Assembly: GCA_017311185.1 (NCBI GenBank)
Contig: JAESUZ010000990.1
Location: 558,001-622,000 of the forward strand
Reading direction: 5' to 3'
Source of the DNA: Proteles cristata cristata
Lineage: Eukaryota; Chordata; Mammalia; Carnivora; Hyaenidae
DNA length: 64,000 nucleotides
The notes beneath the pieces are model-generated. The model saw only the letters and a program-made list of their open reading frames with translations. It had not been told where the DNA came from and did not search any database. Of this stretch, positions 32,520 to 43,773 are shown piece by piece. How positions within the stretch are numbered: position 1 is the first letter of the stretch; every line of letters begins with the position of its first letter. A program made the translations under genes and the position numbers.

Positions 32520-32933
32520 TGAAAATAAAGAGAAGTGCAAATTTTAGGAAAACAACAACCAAAATGAATTATAATAACAAAAGCCATAAGTTGAATGCAC
32601 TCTTTCCTAAGCACTGCTGTATATTTATGCATTTAATTTTTATTACTGTTCCAAGAAACAATTACAATTCTTTATTTCTATCAATATATGTTATCCAACA
32701 TTACTTGTGAGCTGTATGCTTTGCAAGGTGTTGCAGAATGGAAGCAAAAAAGGTCCAGCTTCTCTTCAAAGAGCTTTCCATCTAGTAGTGGAGGAAAATA
32801 AGACAATGTCAAGTCAATGGGAAGATTTTAGAAATGCAGTAGTGGGAGGAAACACTGCACACTGTGAAATAACAACAAAAATAGATACTAAATGATCTTG
32901 ACTGTGTGATGGGGGAACATCGTTGCAACTAAG
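32520..32933. other. Repeat-poor single-copy DNA
   Basis: Continues the repeat-poor island. The frame at 32707-32895 includes GAGCTTTCCATCTAGTAG and resembles part of an old L2 element ('aagagcttacattctagtgggag'), weakly. Confidence 0.35.
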
Positions 32934-32946
32934 AAAATTCTTGTCA

Positions 32947-33163
32947 GGGGTGCCTGAGTGGCTCAGTCGGTTGGGTGTCCAACTTCAGCTGAGGTCTTGA
33001 TCTCCTAGCTGTGAGTCTGAGCCCCACATCAGGCTTCCTGCTGACAATTCAGAGCCTGGAGGCTGCTTTGGGTTCTGTGTCTCAACTCTCTCTGTCTCTC
33101 TGTCTCTTTGCCCTCCCCTATTCATCCTATATCTCTCTCAAAAATAAACAAACATCTAAAGAA
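32947..33163 (+). mobile_element. CAN-type SINE, old copy
   Basis: GGGGTGCCTGAGTGGCTCAG to CTCAAAAATAAACAAACATC, flanked by an exact AAAATTCTTGTCA duplication (32934-32946 and 33164-33176). The exact duplication suggests it is not as old as its internal changes imply. The frame at 33011-33370 starts inside it. Confidence 0.96.
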
Positions 33164-33179
33164 AAAATTCTTGTCATTT

Positions 33180-33694
33180 ACGAGTATGTGAAATATATGA
33201 CAGCACAGAACAAACTAGAAGTAAGGTGGCCATGTTTAGAGTGCAAAAAAGAAAAACAGTCTTCTTGGAGGGAAGTGATGAGAAGTGAGCTTATCTGGAA
33301 CTGTCAGGTTATATTAAAACAAACAGTCAGATTGTCAATTGGTTTTATCACCACTTCATTTTGTATTTGAAGCCAACTTCACTAAACAGACTGATTTTCA
33401 AAGTCAGTGTCTCAAAACACAGAGATTACTGAATATATGTGTCAATATCCCAAAAAAACATATAATCTCCTTCTTTCCCTTTAATTCTTTTTTCTTCCCC
33501 TGCACACATGGATATTTCCAGAAGTGAATTTAATTGCGTTATTATCCACATATTCTTTAAGTAAATCTTTGGGTCATAAACGTTTTTTAAGTTGCTGAAT
33601 CAACTTTGTTTTTGGTTTATTTTAGATTTTTGCATGTACATTCATAAGTGATAGTGGACAATACTTTTTCATTTCTAAATATTTTTATTTGTTT
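33180..33694. other. Single-copy DNA, nothing recognised
   Basis: No landmarks seen. Confidence 0.4.
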
Positions 33695-34230
33695 TGGTGC
33701 TGTGTTAGTTCTCTTTTGATGCATGACAAATTACCATCAATTTGGTAGCTTAAAAGAACACCCATTTATTATGCTATAGTCTGATAGCTCGTAAGTCTGG
33801 GCTGGCTCAACTGGATTCCCTACCCAAGACCTTATGATACTAAAATCAAGATTTTGAGGAGGCTGATGTTTTACCTTGAGGATCTGAGGCAGAAGCATTT
33901 CCAAATTCATTCAGGTTGTTAGCTGAATTTAGTTTCTTGGGTTGGATAACTGAGGTCCCTATTTCTTTGCTAGTTCATCAATTTTGGGGCAACCTTCAAC
34001 TCTTAGAAGCTTCCTGCATTTCTCATCATGTGGTTTCCTCATCGTGGAGCCAAAAGTCCTGCTTAGAATGCCTTCCAGTGTTTCAAATCTCTGATTTTAA
34101 AGAATTGCTGTGATTCAGTTATGGCCACCCAGATAATCCCCATTATTTTAGAGCCAACTGATTTAGCACCTTACATCTGCAAAATCTCTTCAGAGCACTC
34201 TGTTTAGTATTTGATAAAAATATATAGATT
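33695..34230 (-). mobile_element. MaLR-type (MLT1-like) LTR, antisense
   Basis: Ordered landmarks: GTTAGTTCTCTTTTGATGC, GACAAATTACCATCAATTTG, AAAATCAAGATTTTGAGGAG, CATTCAGGTTGTTAGCTGAA, CCCAGATAATCCCCATTATT and CTGCAAAATCTCTTCAGAGC. It is clearer than the relative at 6938. The frame at 33916-34113 lies within it. Confidence 0.75.
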
Positions 34231-34837
34231 ACTTAAAAATAAAATCTTACAGAAAAATAATGTGTACTTTGTCCCGTTTGGATGTAAATTCAATGAGTAT
34301 TCAGTATATTCTGATTGTTGTCTTCTATTTGGTTCTATTCTTACTACTTTTTTCTGTCACTAGATTTCTTAATGGCTTTTATTAAATCCTATATCAAAGC
34401 TTTACAATTCAGTAAATACATAGATTAAATTACTTAACTATGACCACTTCCATCAAACAAGCACACTATGAATCACCTAGGAAAGATAATGGTTTGTGAA
34501 AACCTCACAGTATCACTGTGGATTTTGACAATTTCTCTTTGAAACTGTGTTGATTATTAATTTCCATACTTTTAGTTAGGAACATTTTTTTTTTCTGTTT
34601 GGTGAACTTTTAGTATTTTGTTATAATTTAGGGGCCAGTCTTTTGCCCTAACAATTTTTTTCACAGATACAGATTTATTGATATAATACACTCTTACTTA
34701 TATTTAATTATTTTGACCTTGCTTGGTATAAACTTATAATTATTTTTAAAGTCTTATGTTTCCTATGGTTTAGATATTTCTTCTGTAAGCAGCATATAAC
34801 TAAATTGTACATTCAGTTTTATTTTATTTTATTTTTT

Positions 34838-35046
34838 TACAATTTTTTTAATGTTTAATTTATTTCTGAGAGAGAGATAGAGAGCATGAACAGGGGAGGG
34901 TCAGAGAGAGAGGGAGGCACAGAATCTGAAACAGGCTCCAGGCTCTGAGCTGTCAGCACAGAGCCTGATGCGGGGCTTGAACACACAAACGGTGAGATCG
35001 CAACCTGAGCTGAAGTTGGACCCTTAAGCGAGCCACCCAGGTGCCC
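34838..35046 (-). mobile_element. CAN-type SINE, antisense
   Basis: AATGTTTAATTTATTTCTGA to GAGCCACCCAGGTGCCC. Near the head the sequence runs GTTGGACCCTTAAGCGAGCC, with part of the A box lost. Confidence 0.93.
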
Positions 35047-35079
35047 TTAGATTTATTCTTTCATTGGAAATGACACACA

Positions 35080-35298
35080 GGGTGCCTGGGTGCCTTAGTC
35101 GGTTAAGCATATGACATCAGCTCAGGTCATGATCTCATGGTTTGTGAGTTCAAGCCTTGGGTTGGGCTCTGTGCTGACAGCTCAGAGCCTGGAGCCTGCT
35201 TCAGATTCTGTGTCTCCCCCTGTCTTCTCCTTCCATGCTCATGCTCTATCTCTCTCTGTGTCTCTCAATACCAACGACTGAGACACCCAGGTGCCCCT
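35080..35298 (+). mobile_element. CAN-type SINE fused to the head of an antisense SINE
   Basis: 35080-35268 is a sense SINE (GGGTGCCTGGGTGCCTTAG to CTCTGTGTCTCTCAATACC) without the usual AAATAAA tail. It runs straight into CGACTGAGACACCCAGGTGC, the head of a SINE on the opposite strand. A deletion or recombination between inverted SINEs most likely removed the rest. Confidence 0.85.
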
Positions 35299-35987
35299 CA
35301 GTTTTAAAACTTTCATCAGAACTTCATCCACTTGTGTTTATTGTTTTACTGGTAACTTTTGAATCATTTTTCCCACCATAATCTATGCTTTCTATTTAAG
35401 CTCTTTTTACTAGGCTGAAAAATCCCACTAGTTTTCGTATTGCATGGTTATGCATTTCTGCTTATGATCATAATATTTTTCCGTAACTTTTAGAGGTACT
35501 GAATGGTTTGTTAGCGTATCTAATACTTATATCTTTATTTGTGAATCCTTCCTACTGGATTTTCATTCAAAAGTTTTAAGGCATTTTATCTCAACTAAAA
35601 ATTCCAAGAAATATAATTTTTAAAATGTGGCTATTTCATACAAGGTAGTAATGTTATTTTGAATAAAAATTAGCCTATCAATGTTATTAATGTACTAAAA
35701 TTGACCACCATGACTCTGAAAATTAAGTAGGATATATAAATAAAATGCTACAACTAGTATGTAGCTTTATAATATTTCATTAAATAAATTACAAACATAC
35801 AATTCTAAAATCTATCATTTAAGTTGCAAAACAATAAGAACATTTTTCTATATTTTGCTAATGAAGCCAATGACAAAATCATTCAATTGTCTAAAATAAA
35901 AATATACTTCCTTTAAAAAAGTATCTACTACCTTTAAATATGTGAGTTATAATGTTTAAGTTTTCATTTTTACAGATTTTTCATATA

Positions 35988-36320
35988 CAGTTGACCCTTA
36001 AACAACATACATTTGGACTGTGCAGGGACAATTATCTGCAGATTTTTTAAAATAACTAAGTACAGTACTGTAAATGTTTTCTTTGTACTTCTGATTTTCT
36101 TAATAATATTTTCTTTTCTCTAGTTTACTTTTTGTAAGATTACACATAAAATACATATAACATACAAAATAGGTGTTAATAATCCATATTATTGGTAAGG
36201 CCTCTAGCCAACAGTGGGCTATTTAGAGTTAAGCATTTGGAGAGTCAAAATGTATATGTTGATTTTTGACTGCATGGTGGGTCAGCACCTCAAACTCCTG
36301 CATTGTTTAAGGGTCACCTG
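35988..36320. mobile_element. Tigger2/MER8-type DNA transposon
   Basis: A 333-bp element with terminal inverted repeats (CAGTTGACCCTTAAACAAC at the left; CATTGTTTAAGGGTCACCTG at the right), flanked by TA on both sides (35986-35987, 36321-36322). The interior has TACAGTACTGTAAATG, TTTTCTTTTCTCTAGTTTAC, CAACAGTGGGCTAT and GATTTTTGACTGCATGG, in the order of the pogo-like Tigger2 short derivatives. It codes for nothing and was moved by the autonomous element's transposase long ago. Confidence 0.88.
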
Positions 36321-36329
36321 TAATATATT

Positions 36330-37015
36330 TGCAGCTGTTAAAATTGCTTGTGAGAATACTTAATGTTAGGAGAAATACAATATAATATTAACAAGAAAAA
36401 AAAGGAGGGAAATCTTAATATATCAAATCATCACCAGTAATTATCTTTGAGATACAGTGGCTCTTTTTTGTAGATGGGCAATATTGAAATTCTCCTAAAA
36501 TTTCTTTTATCATGCCAGTGTTGAAGAGAAACTAACTTTTTTTTTTTTTTGGTTTATTGAAGATAACCTAACTTCTAAGTTACTTTCAGTATACAGCTTT
36601 TCTTTTTAGTTTCCTGAAAACTGTAGAAATTACTCCAGGCTGAAAAGGAAACCTCTTTGTTATAAATACTGAAAGTTGTCAATGAAATATGTAATATTTT
36701 GGTATCACAAAGCTGATAATTTAACCTTAGTTTTGACATTTACTGTTACCAAACTTTCTCTAAGACATTTCATCACTTTTGGCCACTCCCTTAAATGACT
36801 GCTTTAACACTGGTATAGCTGTGATTAATTTAAAATAATATAATATAACTGCATATGCTTTACAATATGTACCTCATTCATTTAGTTTCTAGATCTTGGT
36901 ATCAACAATATCTGAATTAACTTATTTTTAGACACAACTCTTTAAAATTTGATAGTAGCTATTGTACCTAATGACTGTATTTCCATCGTCTCTGCCAGTG
37001 AATAATTTGCCAATC
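36330..37015. other. AT-rich DNA, nothing recognised
   Basis: A T-run lies at 36538-36551. No other landmarks. Confidence 0.4.
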
Positions 37016-37077
37016 AAGAATAAATTACACCCAAAAAAAACAAAAACAAACAAACAAAAAAAAAAGAATAAATTACA
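37016..37077 (+). mobile_element. Tail-only retroposition scar
   Basis: A perfect 14-bp repeat AAGAATAAATTACA at 37016-37029 and 37064-37077 brackets about 34 bases made almost only of A with a few C (CCCAAAAAAAACAAAAAC). This is what target-primed reverse transcription leaves when synthesis stops within the poly(A) tail. Confidence 0.82.
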
Positions 37078-37079
37078 AT

Positions 37080-37590
37080 TTTTTCCCCCATCTCACTCTC
37101 TTCCTGTCTCTATGATATAAGGCCTGGCCCTGAAAAAGATTAACAAACAAATACATATAAATATTTTATGTTGTACTATATTTGCAAGATGTCAATGGAC
37201 ATGCCTGCAGGTATATTTACCAGATAAGTCTTAATAGGAGAATTAATTGTCTCTAATATTATGAGGTTTTTGAGTGAAACAATGGTTTTACTTTCTCTGT
37301 TTTGTTTTATGGAGAAATATATAGGAAAATCACATTGTTCATATGAGAACAATTTTCTTTCAGTATAACAATGAGTCAACCACTTGTCACTTTTGAGGGT
37401 AAAGAGGTCATGATGTCTGTTGAATCAAGCAAATATTTCTATTGCCAACTCTGATGAGACATATTCTGTAAGTCATGACCAATCTAGCTTTTTTTTCAGT
37501 CTTTTATATTGTTTTAATGTAGCTTCCAGTGGTTATACAATTAAATGTTTGTTACATGATTGATTCAAATTGTATCATAAGAGATTAGAA
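37080..37590. other. Single-copy DNA, nothing recognised
   Basis: No repeat landmarks. The minus frame at 37176-37379 is unremarkable. Confidence 0.4.
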
Positions 37591-37607
37591 GAACAAATAC
37601 TGTTAAA

Positions 37608-37949
37608 ATGTCGATACTACCCAAAGCAATCTACACATTTAATGCAATCTCTATTAAAATATCAACAGAGTTTTTCAGAAGAGCTAGAACAAATAATCTT
37701 AATTTGTATAGAGCACAAAAGACCCCAAATAGCTTGAAAAAGAAAAGCAAAGCTGTAAGCGTCAAAATTCCAGACTTCAAATTATTAGTCAAAACAGCAT
37801 GGCACTGGCACAAAAACAGGCACTTAGATCAATGGAACATAATAGAAAACCCAGATATGAACCCACAAGTATATGGTCAACTTATCTTTGACAAAGCAAG
37901 AAAGAATATCCAATGGGAGAAAGACGATCTCTTTAACAGAGGGTCCTGA
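37608..37949 (+). pseudogene. L1 ORF2 fragment (post-RT region)
   Basis: A 113-codon open piece of the L1 reverse transcriptase/endonuclease polyprotein. MSILPKAIYTFNAI, KTAWHWHKNRHLDQWN and YGQLIFDKARKNIQW are well-known conserved blocks just after the catalytic reverse transcriptase core. It lacks the endonuclease and the catalytic motifs, so it is dead. Confidence 0.92.
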
Positions 37950-38661
37950 GAGAACTGGACAGCAACACACAAAGGAATGAAACTTTCCTTTGAAAGGAAT
38001 GAAACTTACACCATACACAAAAGTAAATTCAAAATGGATTAAAGACTTTAAGATGAAGTAGGAAACCATCAAAATCCTAGAGGAGAACACAGATATCAAC
38101 CTCTCTGACATCAGCCATAGTAACTTCTTAGGAGACACATCTCTAGAGTCAAGGGAAACAGATGCAAAAATGAACCATTGGGACCTCATCAAGATAAAAG
38201 TCTTCTGCACAGTGAAGGTAATGATCAATAAATGGGAGGATATTTGCAAGTGACATATCTGATAAAAGGTTAGTATCCAAAATCTATAAAGAACTTATCA
38301 AACTCAACACCCAAAAAAGAAATAATCTAGTTAAGAAATGGGCAGAAGACATGAATAGACATTTTTCAAATATGTCTATTTGAATATTTATTTATATTCA
38401 AGGGGAAGCCTCTTGAACTGTTGCTGGGAATGCAACCTAGTATAGCTACTTTTGAAAACAGTATGGAGTTTCCTCAAAAAGTTAAAAATAGAAGTACCCT
38501 ATAATCCAGCAGTTGCACTTCTAGATTACCCAATGAATACCAAAAAATACTAGCTCAAAATGATACATGCATGCTGATTTTTATAGTAGAATTATTTATA
38601 ATAGCCAAATTATGGAAACAACCCAGTGTCCATCAACTGCAGACTAGATAAAGAATATATA

Positions 38662-38706
38662 ATGTGTGTGTGTGTGTGTGTGTGTATGTGTGTGTGCGTT
38701 GTGTGT
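38662..38706. repeat. (TG)n microsatellite within L1
   Basis: TG units with TATG and TGCG interruptions, expanded in the L1 ORF2 3' region. Confidence 0.93.
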
Positions 38707-39119
38707 AATGGAATATTACTCAGCCATTAAAAAGAATCTAATCTTGCCATTCACAGTCACATGGATGGAGCTAGAGAGTATTGTGCCAAGCAAAATTTGG
38801 CAGAGAAAGACACATACCACCCATATGATTTCACTCATATATGAAATTTAAGAAACAAAACAAATGAGTAAATGGAAAAAAAGAACCAAAGCAAGAAATA
38901 CACTCTTAACAGTAGAGAACAGACTGATGGTTACCAGAAGGGAGAGGAGTGAGGGTATGAGTTAAACAGATGATGGGGACTAGGAGGGAGCTTGTGATGA
39001 GCATTGTGAGCACTGGGTGATGCATGCAAGTGTGGAATTACGATATTATACACCTGAAACTAATATTACGCTGTATGTTAACTAAGTGGAACTTTTTTTA
39101 AAAAATGAAAAAAAAAATG

Positions 39120-40960
39120 TGTTCTAAGACACTAAACAAATATGATTCTTATGCAGATATTTAGAATTGTATTTATTCACTTAATTCATGTAATAAAAAA
39201 GGTCTGACTGGATGGATATATTGTACCAAATATTGTGTTTGCCACTTAGTATCCATTTAAAAGACAACATGTCTCCCTTTTTCACTGCAACCACAGATTT
39301 TTCCTCAATAGAAAAATAAATGTAATCAATGATGAAACTTTACTTTGATTTAGATCATGTATATATCATGGTAAAATAGAAGTAGCACTTATGGAATATA
39401 TGATAATAAAACAAGCCATGACGTATATCCCATTTTATGATTTTTAATATATTTAAATGCTTTAAGAATAAAGTCATTTATGTGTCTTCAAATGATCACA
39501 GGTTCAAATACTCTATTAAAGAAACCATTTTAACTTTTCTATGCATAGAACATATATGTAAATATATTCACTATAAATATTTTATTTAGTTACAAATGTT
39601 TTCACAGAAAGAAACTTCAACCACAATGAAAATGCAATTTTTTTGTGACCCAAAGACACCAAAAATACAGAATAATATTTTTTATTTTATAAATTGGGAA
39701 CACAGGCTTGAGAGATTCAGGGAAAGAAACATAAATTAGAGAAGTCAATTTTGTTGGAAGCAGAGCCTTTGACAGATTCATGACAAGATGGAAGAATAAT
39801 TTTTGTTTTGAACAGTAGGTTGAAAGATTAATAGTAAGAAATAGAAAAATCATTTTTATTGGAAGATGCAAGGGTACTAGATTTGTGATTTAAGAATCTT
39901 ATTTTTCTTTATTTTAGAAAATGGAAGGTATCAGAGTTTTCTTTTTTTTTTAAAAATATACTTAATTGTCCATAGTTTTTCTTAAAAACCTCAGCTAATG
40001 AATTTGTGAAAGCAAAAGTCAAATTTGCTGATACCTTTCTCTTGCACTAAATGTATGTTAAATATATCGTAAGAAACTTACTTTACAGATACAGTTTTAT
40101 TTTTATGTGTTCATCTGTTTATATCAAGAAAAAGATGCACATATTGGAGACTTAAGTCATCAAAAGGTCAGCCTTTGTCAATATCTTATTAAATTTTATA
40201 CTCTTCCAACTCTGGTGACTTTATGAAGAAAAAAAATGTGTCTGTTGATAGGTATAAATATACAAATTATTCTGTGAATCTTTTGGAAATGAATTTTTGT
40301 CAGTAAATATATGTAAAACATATTCACCATCAGCATTGTCTGATGTTAATTCTTTAATTTCTAGAGTCTTTTTTCTCAAAGAACAGTTGAGAAATTATTT
40401 TTCAGTCCTGCATAATTTAACGATATTAGAATCTGAGATCAGTGGATCATAGCAATTTAGAATCAAAAAAGGTTATATTATATTACTCATATTTTCCTAT
40501 TTATAGTGGTGGTCCAGAAAAAACACAAGCCTTAATAATACTGAATGTGTTTACAATACACCTTAATCACTATCTTCAGACTCAGTACAACTAGACTCTC
40601 AAAGTCTTGACTCTCAAAGTCTTCCTGTGGGAATTTGGCCAGATTATTAGAATGTTTTAAGTATTTTTTTCTCATGTATAAATGAAAAATAGTAATATTT
40701 CATAACTCATCTTCTCGTTACGAGCTTTAAGTCAGATCTTTCTTTGAGTGTGAATGTTGCAGTGTCTAGCACCATGTTAGAACTCAAGAAGAGAATAAAA
40801 TTATTTCATGTTAACTGTAGTCAGTGGTTCTATAGCAATGATAGGCAGTTCATAACACACTTTGCCAAGAATCCATAGTCTGAAATGTACTTTTATACCT
40901 GTTGTCTACCTTCTATGAGCTTGTATTTTAAAATCCATAAGAATCTCATTGAAAAATGAA
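39120..40960. other. 1.8 kb of AT-rich single-copy DNA
   Basis: No repeat families or coding-like frames are clear. A tandem 15-bp duplication is at 40594-40623. 40590-40690 has a faint MIR-like order (CTGTGGGAATTTGGCCAG, TTTTTTTCTCATGTATAAAT). Confidence 0.45.
40594..40623. repeat. Perfect 15-bp tandem duplication
   Basis: GACTCTCAAAGTCTT occurs twice with no spacer. The unit contains the short inverted repeat GACT...AGTC. Confidence 0.95.
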
Positions 40961-40965
40961 TTACA

Positions 40966-41165
40966 GGGGTGCCTGGGTGGCTCAGTCAGCTAAGTGTATG
41001 ACTTTGTCTCAGCTCATCTCACAGTTCATGGGTTCGAGTCCTCCACTGGACTTTGTGCTGACAGCTCAGAGCCGGGAGCTTGCTGCAGATTCTGTGTCTT
41101 CCTCTCTCTCTCTCTGCCTCTCCTCTGTTCCCATTCTCTCTCTCTCTTTCTAAAAAATAAAATGA
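40966..41165 (+). mobile_element. CAN-type SINE
   Basis: GGGGTGCCTGGGTGGCTCAG, TGACTTTGTCTCAGCTCATC (the usual ATGATCTC is partly lost), CTTTGTGCTGACAGCTCAG, then CT block and A-rich end. Frames at 40956 and 40994 are repeat sequence. Confidence 0.93.
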
Positions 41166-41306
41166 AAAATGAAAAAATGAAAATAAAAAAGGAAACTGAA
41201 ACAGTTTAGCAAGTTCTTAATATATGCCAAATAGTATTTTATGGAGTTCATATGTATGTTATTGAATCATTATAAAAATAAAATAAGTTAGATAAACTAT
41301 GATCCC

Positions 41307-41678
41307 TGTATTAGTTTTCTAGACGTGCCATAACAAAGTACCATAGACTGGGTAGAGTAAACAGCAGGACGTATTTCTTTATAGTTCTAGAGATTAGAAG
41401 TCTATGATCATAGTGTTGGCCAAGGTTGATGTCTTTCTGAAGCCTCTGTGTTTCTTTCTGTGTCTTCATTTGGTCTTTCTTCTCCCCTTGTATCCTAATC
41501 TCGTACATGGGAAAGCAGTTAGATTGGATTAATGCCCACCCTAATGACCTCATTTAACTTTAATTACCTGTTTAAAGACCCTGTCCCCTAATAGAGTCGC
41601 ACTAACCTACTGTAATTGGGAGTTAGGATTTCAACATATGAATTTGGGGAAGACATAATTCATCCTCTAACAATCCTT
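41307..41678 (-). mobile_element. MaLR-type (MLT1-like) LTR, antisense
   Basis: Clear ordered landmarks: GTATTAGTTTTCTAGACGTG, CATAACAAAGTACCATAGAC, CCACCCTAATGACCTCATTT, AATTACCTGTTTAAAGACCC, GATTTCAACATATGAATTTG and a final CATCCTCTAACAATCC. Solitary LTR. Confidence 0.8.
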
Positions 41679-42140
41679 GTTTTCAATAGATGAAGCAAGG
41701 AAATGATAAGAGAAATTGATTTGCCTGAAGTTTCATGACTAGCTATTTGTATGCTTGGGATTTTAAGTCTGGTAATCTGACAACAGAGAATCAAATTCAT
41801 AGTGACAGCTATACCACCTCTGCTAGAAATAAGTCAGAAAATAGTTATGTCTGTGAAGCATCTAATTGTTTTTTTATAATAAAAACACAACTTTTTACTT
41901 CCATTTAGCTTCTTAATTTTCTAGTCTTTTGATACACTGTTTTGAAAGATGGCAGTTTCCCAGAATATTACAGAGAGCAGACCAGAAATTGAGGAAATGG
42001 ATCACTAAAATATATATGAATTAAGTATAACAGGAAAGAAAATTAGAAATGCACAATAAAATCTTTAAAATGGTCTCAGTGTTTGACCTTATAATCTTTT
42101 GGAAATGTCTCACTGTAAAACAGTTTTAAATAGTGTATCA

Positions 42141-42355
42141 GAGGTACCTGGGGGACTCAGTGGGTTAAGCATCCAACTTTGGCTCAAGTCATGATCTCAA
42201 GGTTCCTGAGTTAGAGCCCTGTGAAGGGCTCTGTGCTGACAGCTCAGAGCCTGGAGCCTGCCTCAGATTCTGTGTCTCCCATTCTCTCTCTGCCCTTCCC
42301 CCACTCATACTCTGTCTCTCTCTCAAAAATAAATAAACAGTAAAAAAAAAATTAA
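42141..42355 (+). mobile_element. CAN-type SINE, first of a tandem pair
   Basis: GAGGTACCTGGGGGACTCAG to CTCAAAAATAAATAAACAGT and an A-run ATTAA. Confidence 0.93.
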
Positions 42356-42570
42356 GGGGCCCCTGGGTGATTCAGTTGATTAAGTGACCAACTTCAGCTC
42401 AGGTCATGATCTTGCAGTTCCATGGGTTTAAGCCCCATATTGGGTTCTGTGCTGAGAGCTTGGAGCCTAGAGACGGCTTTGGATTCTGTGTCTCCTCTCT
42501 CTGTCCCTCCCTGCTCACGACCTGTCTCTCTCTATCTCAAAAAATGAACAAAAACATTAAAAAATGTTTA
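42356..42570 (+). mobile_element. CAN-type SINE inserted at the tail of the preceding one
   Basis: GGGGCCCCTGGGTGATTCAG starts right after the first copy's A-rich tail. It ends CAAAAAATGAACAAAAACA. The two copies differ at many sites, so this is a second insertion and not a recent tandem duplication. Confidence 0.93.
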
Positions 42571-42579
42571 AATGAAAAA

Positions 42580-43065
42580 ATAAACATTATATCATAATTG
42601 TATAAAGTGTTAATTTTAATTTTAAATTAATTACTCTAATTTAATTATTTCCGATGAATTTTAAAATTCAAAATGTAAACACTTAATCTTCAAATGTAAA
42701 CACTTATTTCTTCTCTGGGGGAAATATTAATGACTTTGACATTTATTTTTATAAAGGTTAATATCAATTTGATACCTTAGGAATTTGATATTTCTAATGA
42801 AACAATATACACAATTAGAAAATGAAATTTAAATGACTCAAACAAAAAGGTTGTTAAACTTTTCCCAAACATTTAAGAGTGCAGTTTTTAATTTCCTCTA
42901 TCCCCAAATTATGATAGAAGAAAAATAAATACATATTTTAGGATACAGCACGAAGGAGGGAGAATTTTCATTTATGGGAGAAATGTACTGGATTCACTGT
43001 ATGGGATGAAGTCAGTAGATGGGAATGAGCCAACCACTAGGTAGAAAAGAGTGTTTTAAGGACTT
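42580..43065. other. AT-rich DNA, nothing recognised
   Basis: Contains an imperfect local duplication, AAATGTAAACACTTA at 42669 and 42694. Confidence 0.45.
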
Positions 43066-43069
43066 TTTT

Positions 43070-43500
43070 TTTAATTCAGAAGATTTATGGAAGCCCTACT
43101 TTGTAATTAGGACTGGGGTACATTAACAAATAAGACAGGGAAGACTCACTCATTTTAGGGACCTAATTCTTCTGCAGAGATGAAGAGAAACAACACAAAG
43201 AATAAGTCTTCATATTATTAGTTAAATGGTAATGAGTTCTCCGTAGTAAAATGAAGAAGGGAAAATGAGATAGAAAGTGCTGGGAGAAGTTGGGATTTTC
43301 AATTTAACTTTAAGTAAGGTATTCAAAAAAGGTTTCCATGAGGGGTCTACCAACACTGGTACGTGGTAAGCCATGAGTCACATGGTTATCTGGGGAAAGG
43401 TATTCAAGAAAGAACGGCAAAACCTTGAGAAGGAAAGTGACTGGCATGTTCCAAAAAAGGAGGAAGGATAATATGGCTGAAATTTGGTGAGCAAAAGAGA
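43070..43500 (+). mobile_element. Ancient LINE 3'-type relic (L2/L3 class, uncertain)
   Basis: The order CATTAACAAATAAGACAGGG, TGGTAATGAGTTCTCCG, AAAGTGCTGGGAGAAG, AAAGAACGGCAAAACCTTGA, GTGACTGGCATGTTCC and TATGGCTGAAATTTGGTGAG follows an old mammalian repeat ('...acaagacagacaagg ... gcaaaggccctgaggc ... ggctggagc'). Family name uncertain. Confidence 0.5.
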
Positions 43501-43655
43501 AACTTGAGACTTCATAAATATTAATTAGACCATTTGGCTAAAACATCTTCTAAAACAAATGATAATTATATTCATGTATTCATAAATATATGTATATATA
43601 AATCATAAATATGTATATTTCAGCTCCCTAACAATTACTTATGAAAAAAGTAAGT

Positions 43656-43717
43656 CTTGGGCACATGCGTGGCTTACTCGGTTAAGAGTCCAACTTCAAC
43701 TCAGGTCATGATCCGAT
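43656..43717 (+). mobile_element. CAN-type SINE, head fragment only
   Basis: GGGCACATGCGTGGCTTACT and AACTCAGGTCATGATCC are present, then the repeat stops. The A-box half of the head survives without the B box or tail. Confidence 0.85.
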
Positions 43718-43773
43718 CTTTATTATTTGTTTCACACTAAAGTGCTTGCTCTATTTAAAAATATTTATGTTGA

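Larger units (their letters stand above)
34560..35610 (-). mobile_element. Possible old antisense L1 relic around SINEs
   Basis: GATATTTCTTCTGTAAGCAG followed by CATATAACTAAATTGTAC resembles antisense L1 ('cttgtaggcagcatatagttgg'), and the flanks stay T-rich with that character to about 35600. Weakly supported. Confidence 0.35.
37600..39118 (+). mobile_element. 5'-truncated L1, 3' 1.5 kb
   Basis: Sense L1 from the late reverse transcriptase region (ATGTCGATACTACCCAAAGC) through the ORF2 C-terminal region (GGACCTCATCAAGATAAAAG, AAATGGGCAGAAGACATGAA, CACATGGATGGAGCTAGAG) to a 3' UTR (AAGAAACAAAACAAATGAG, ACACCTGAAACTAATATTAC) and an A-rich end. It belongs to an older carnivore L1 group than the copy at 45862, whose 3' UTR is different. 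Frameshifts and stops abound. Around 38363-38406 about 100 bases or more of ORF2 are missing and replaced by short palindromes. A TG microsatellite has grown at 38662. Confidence 0.92.

Noticed and set aside
37824..38249. 141-codon minus-strand frame
   Set aside because: It is the antisense shadow of L1 ORF2 on the plus strand.
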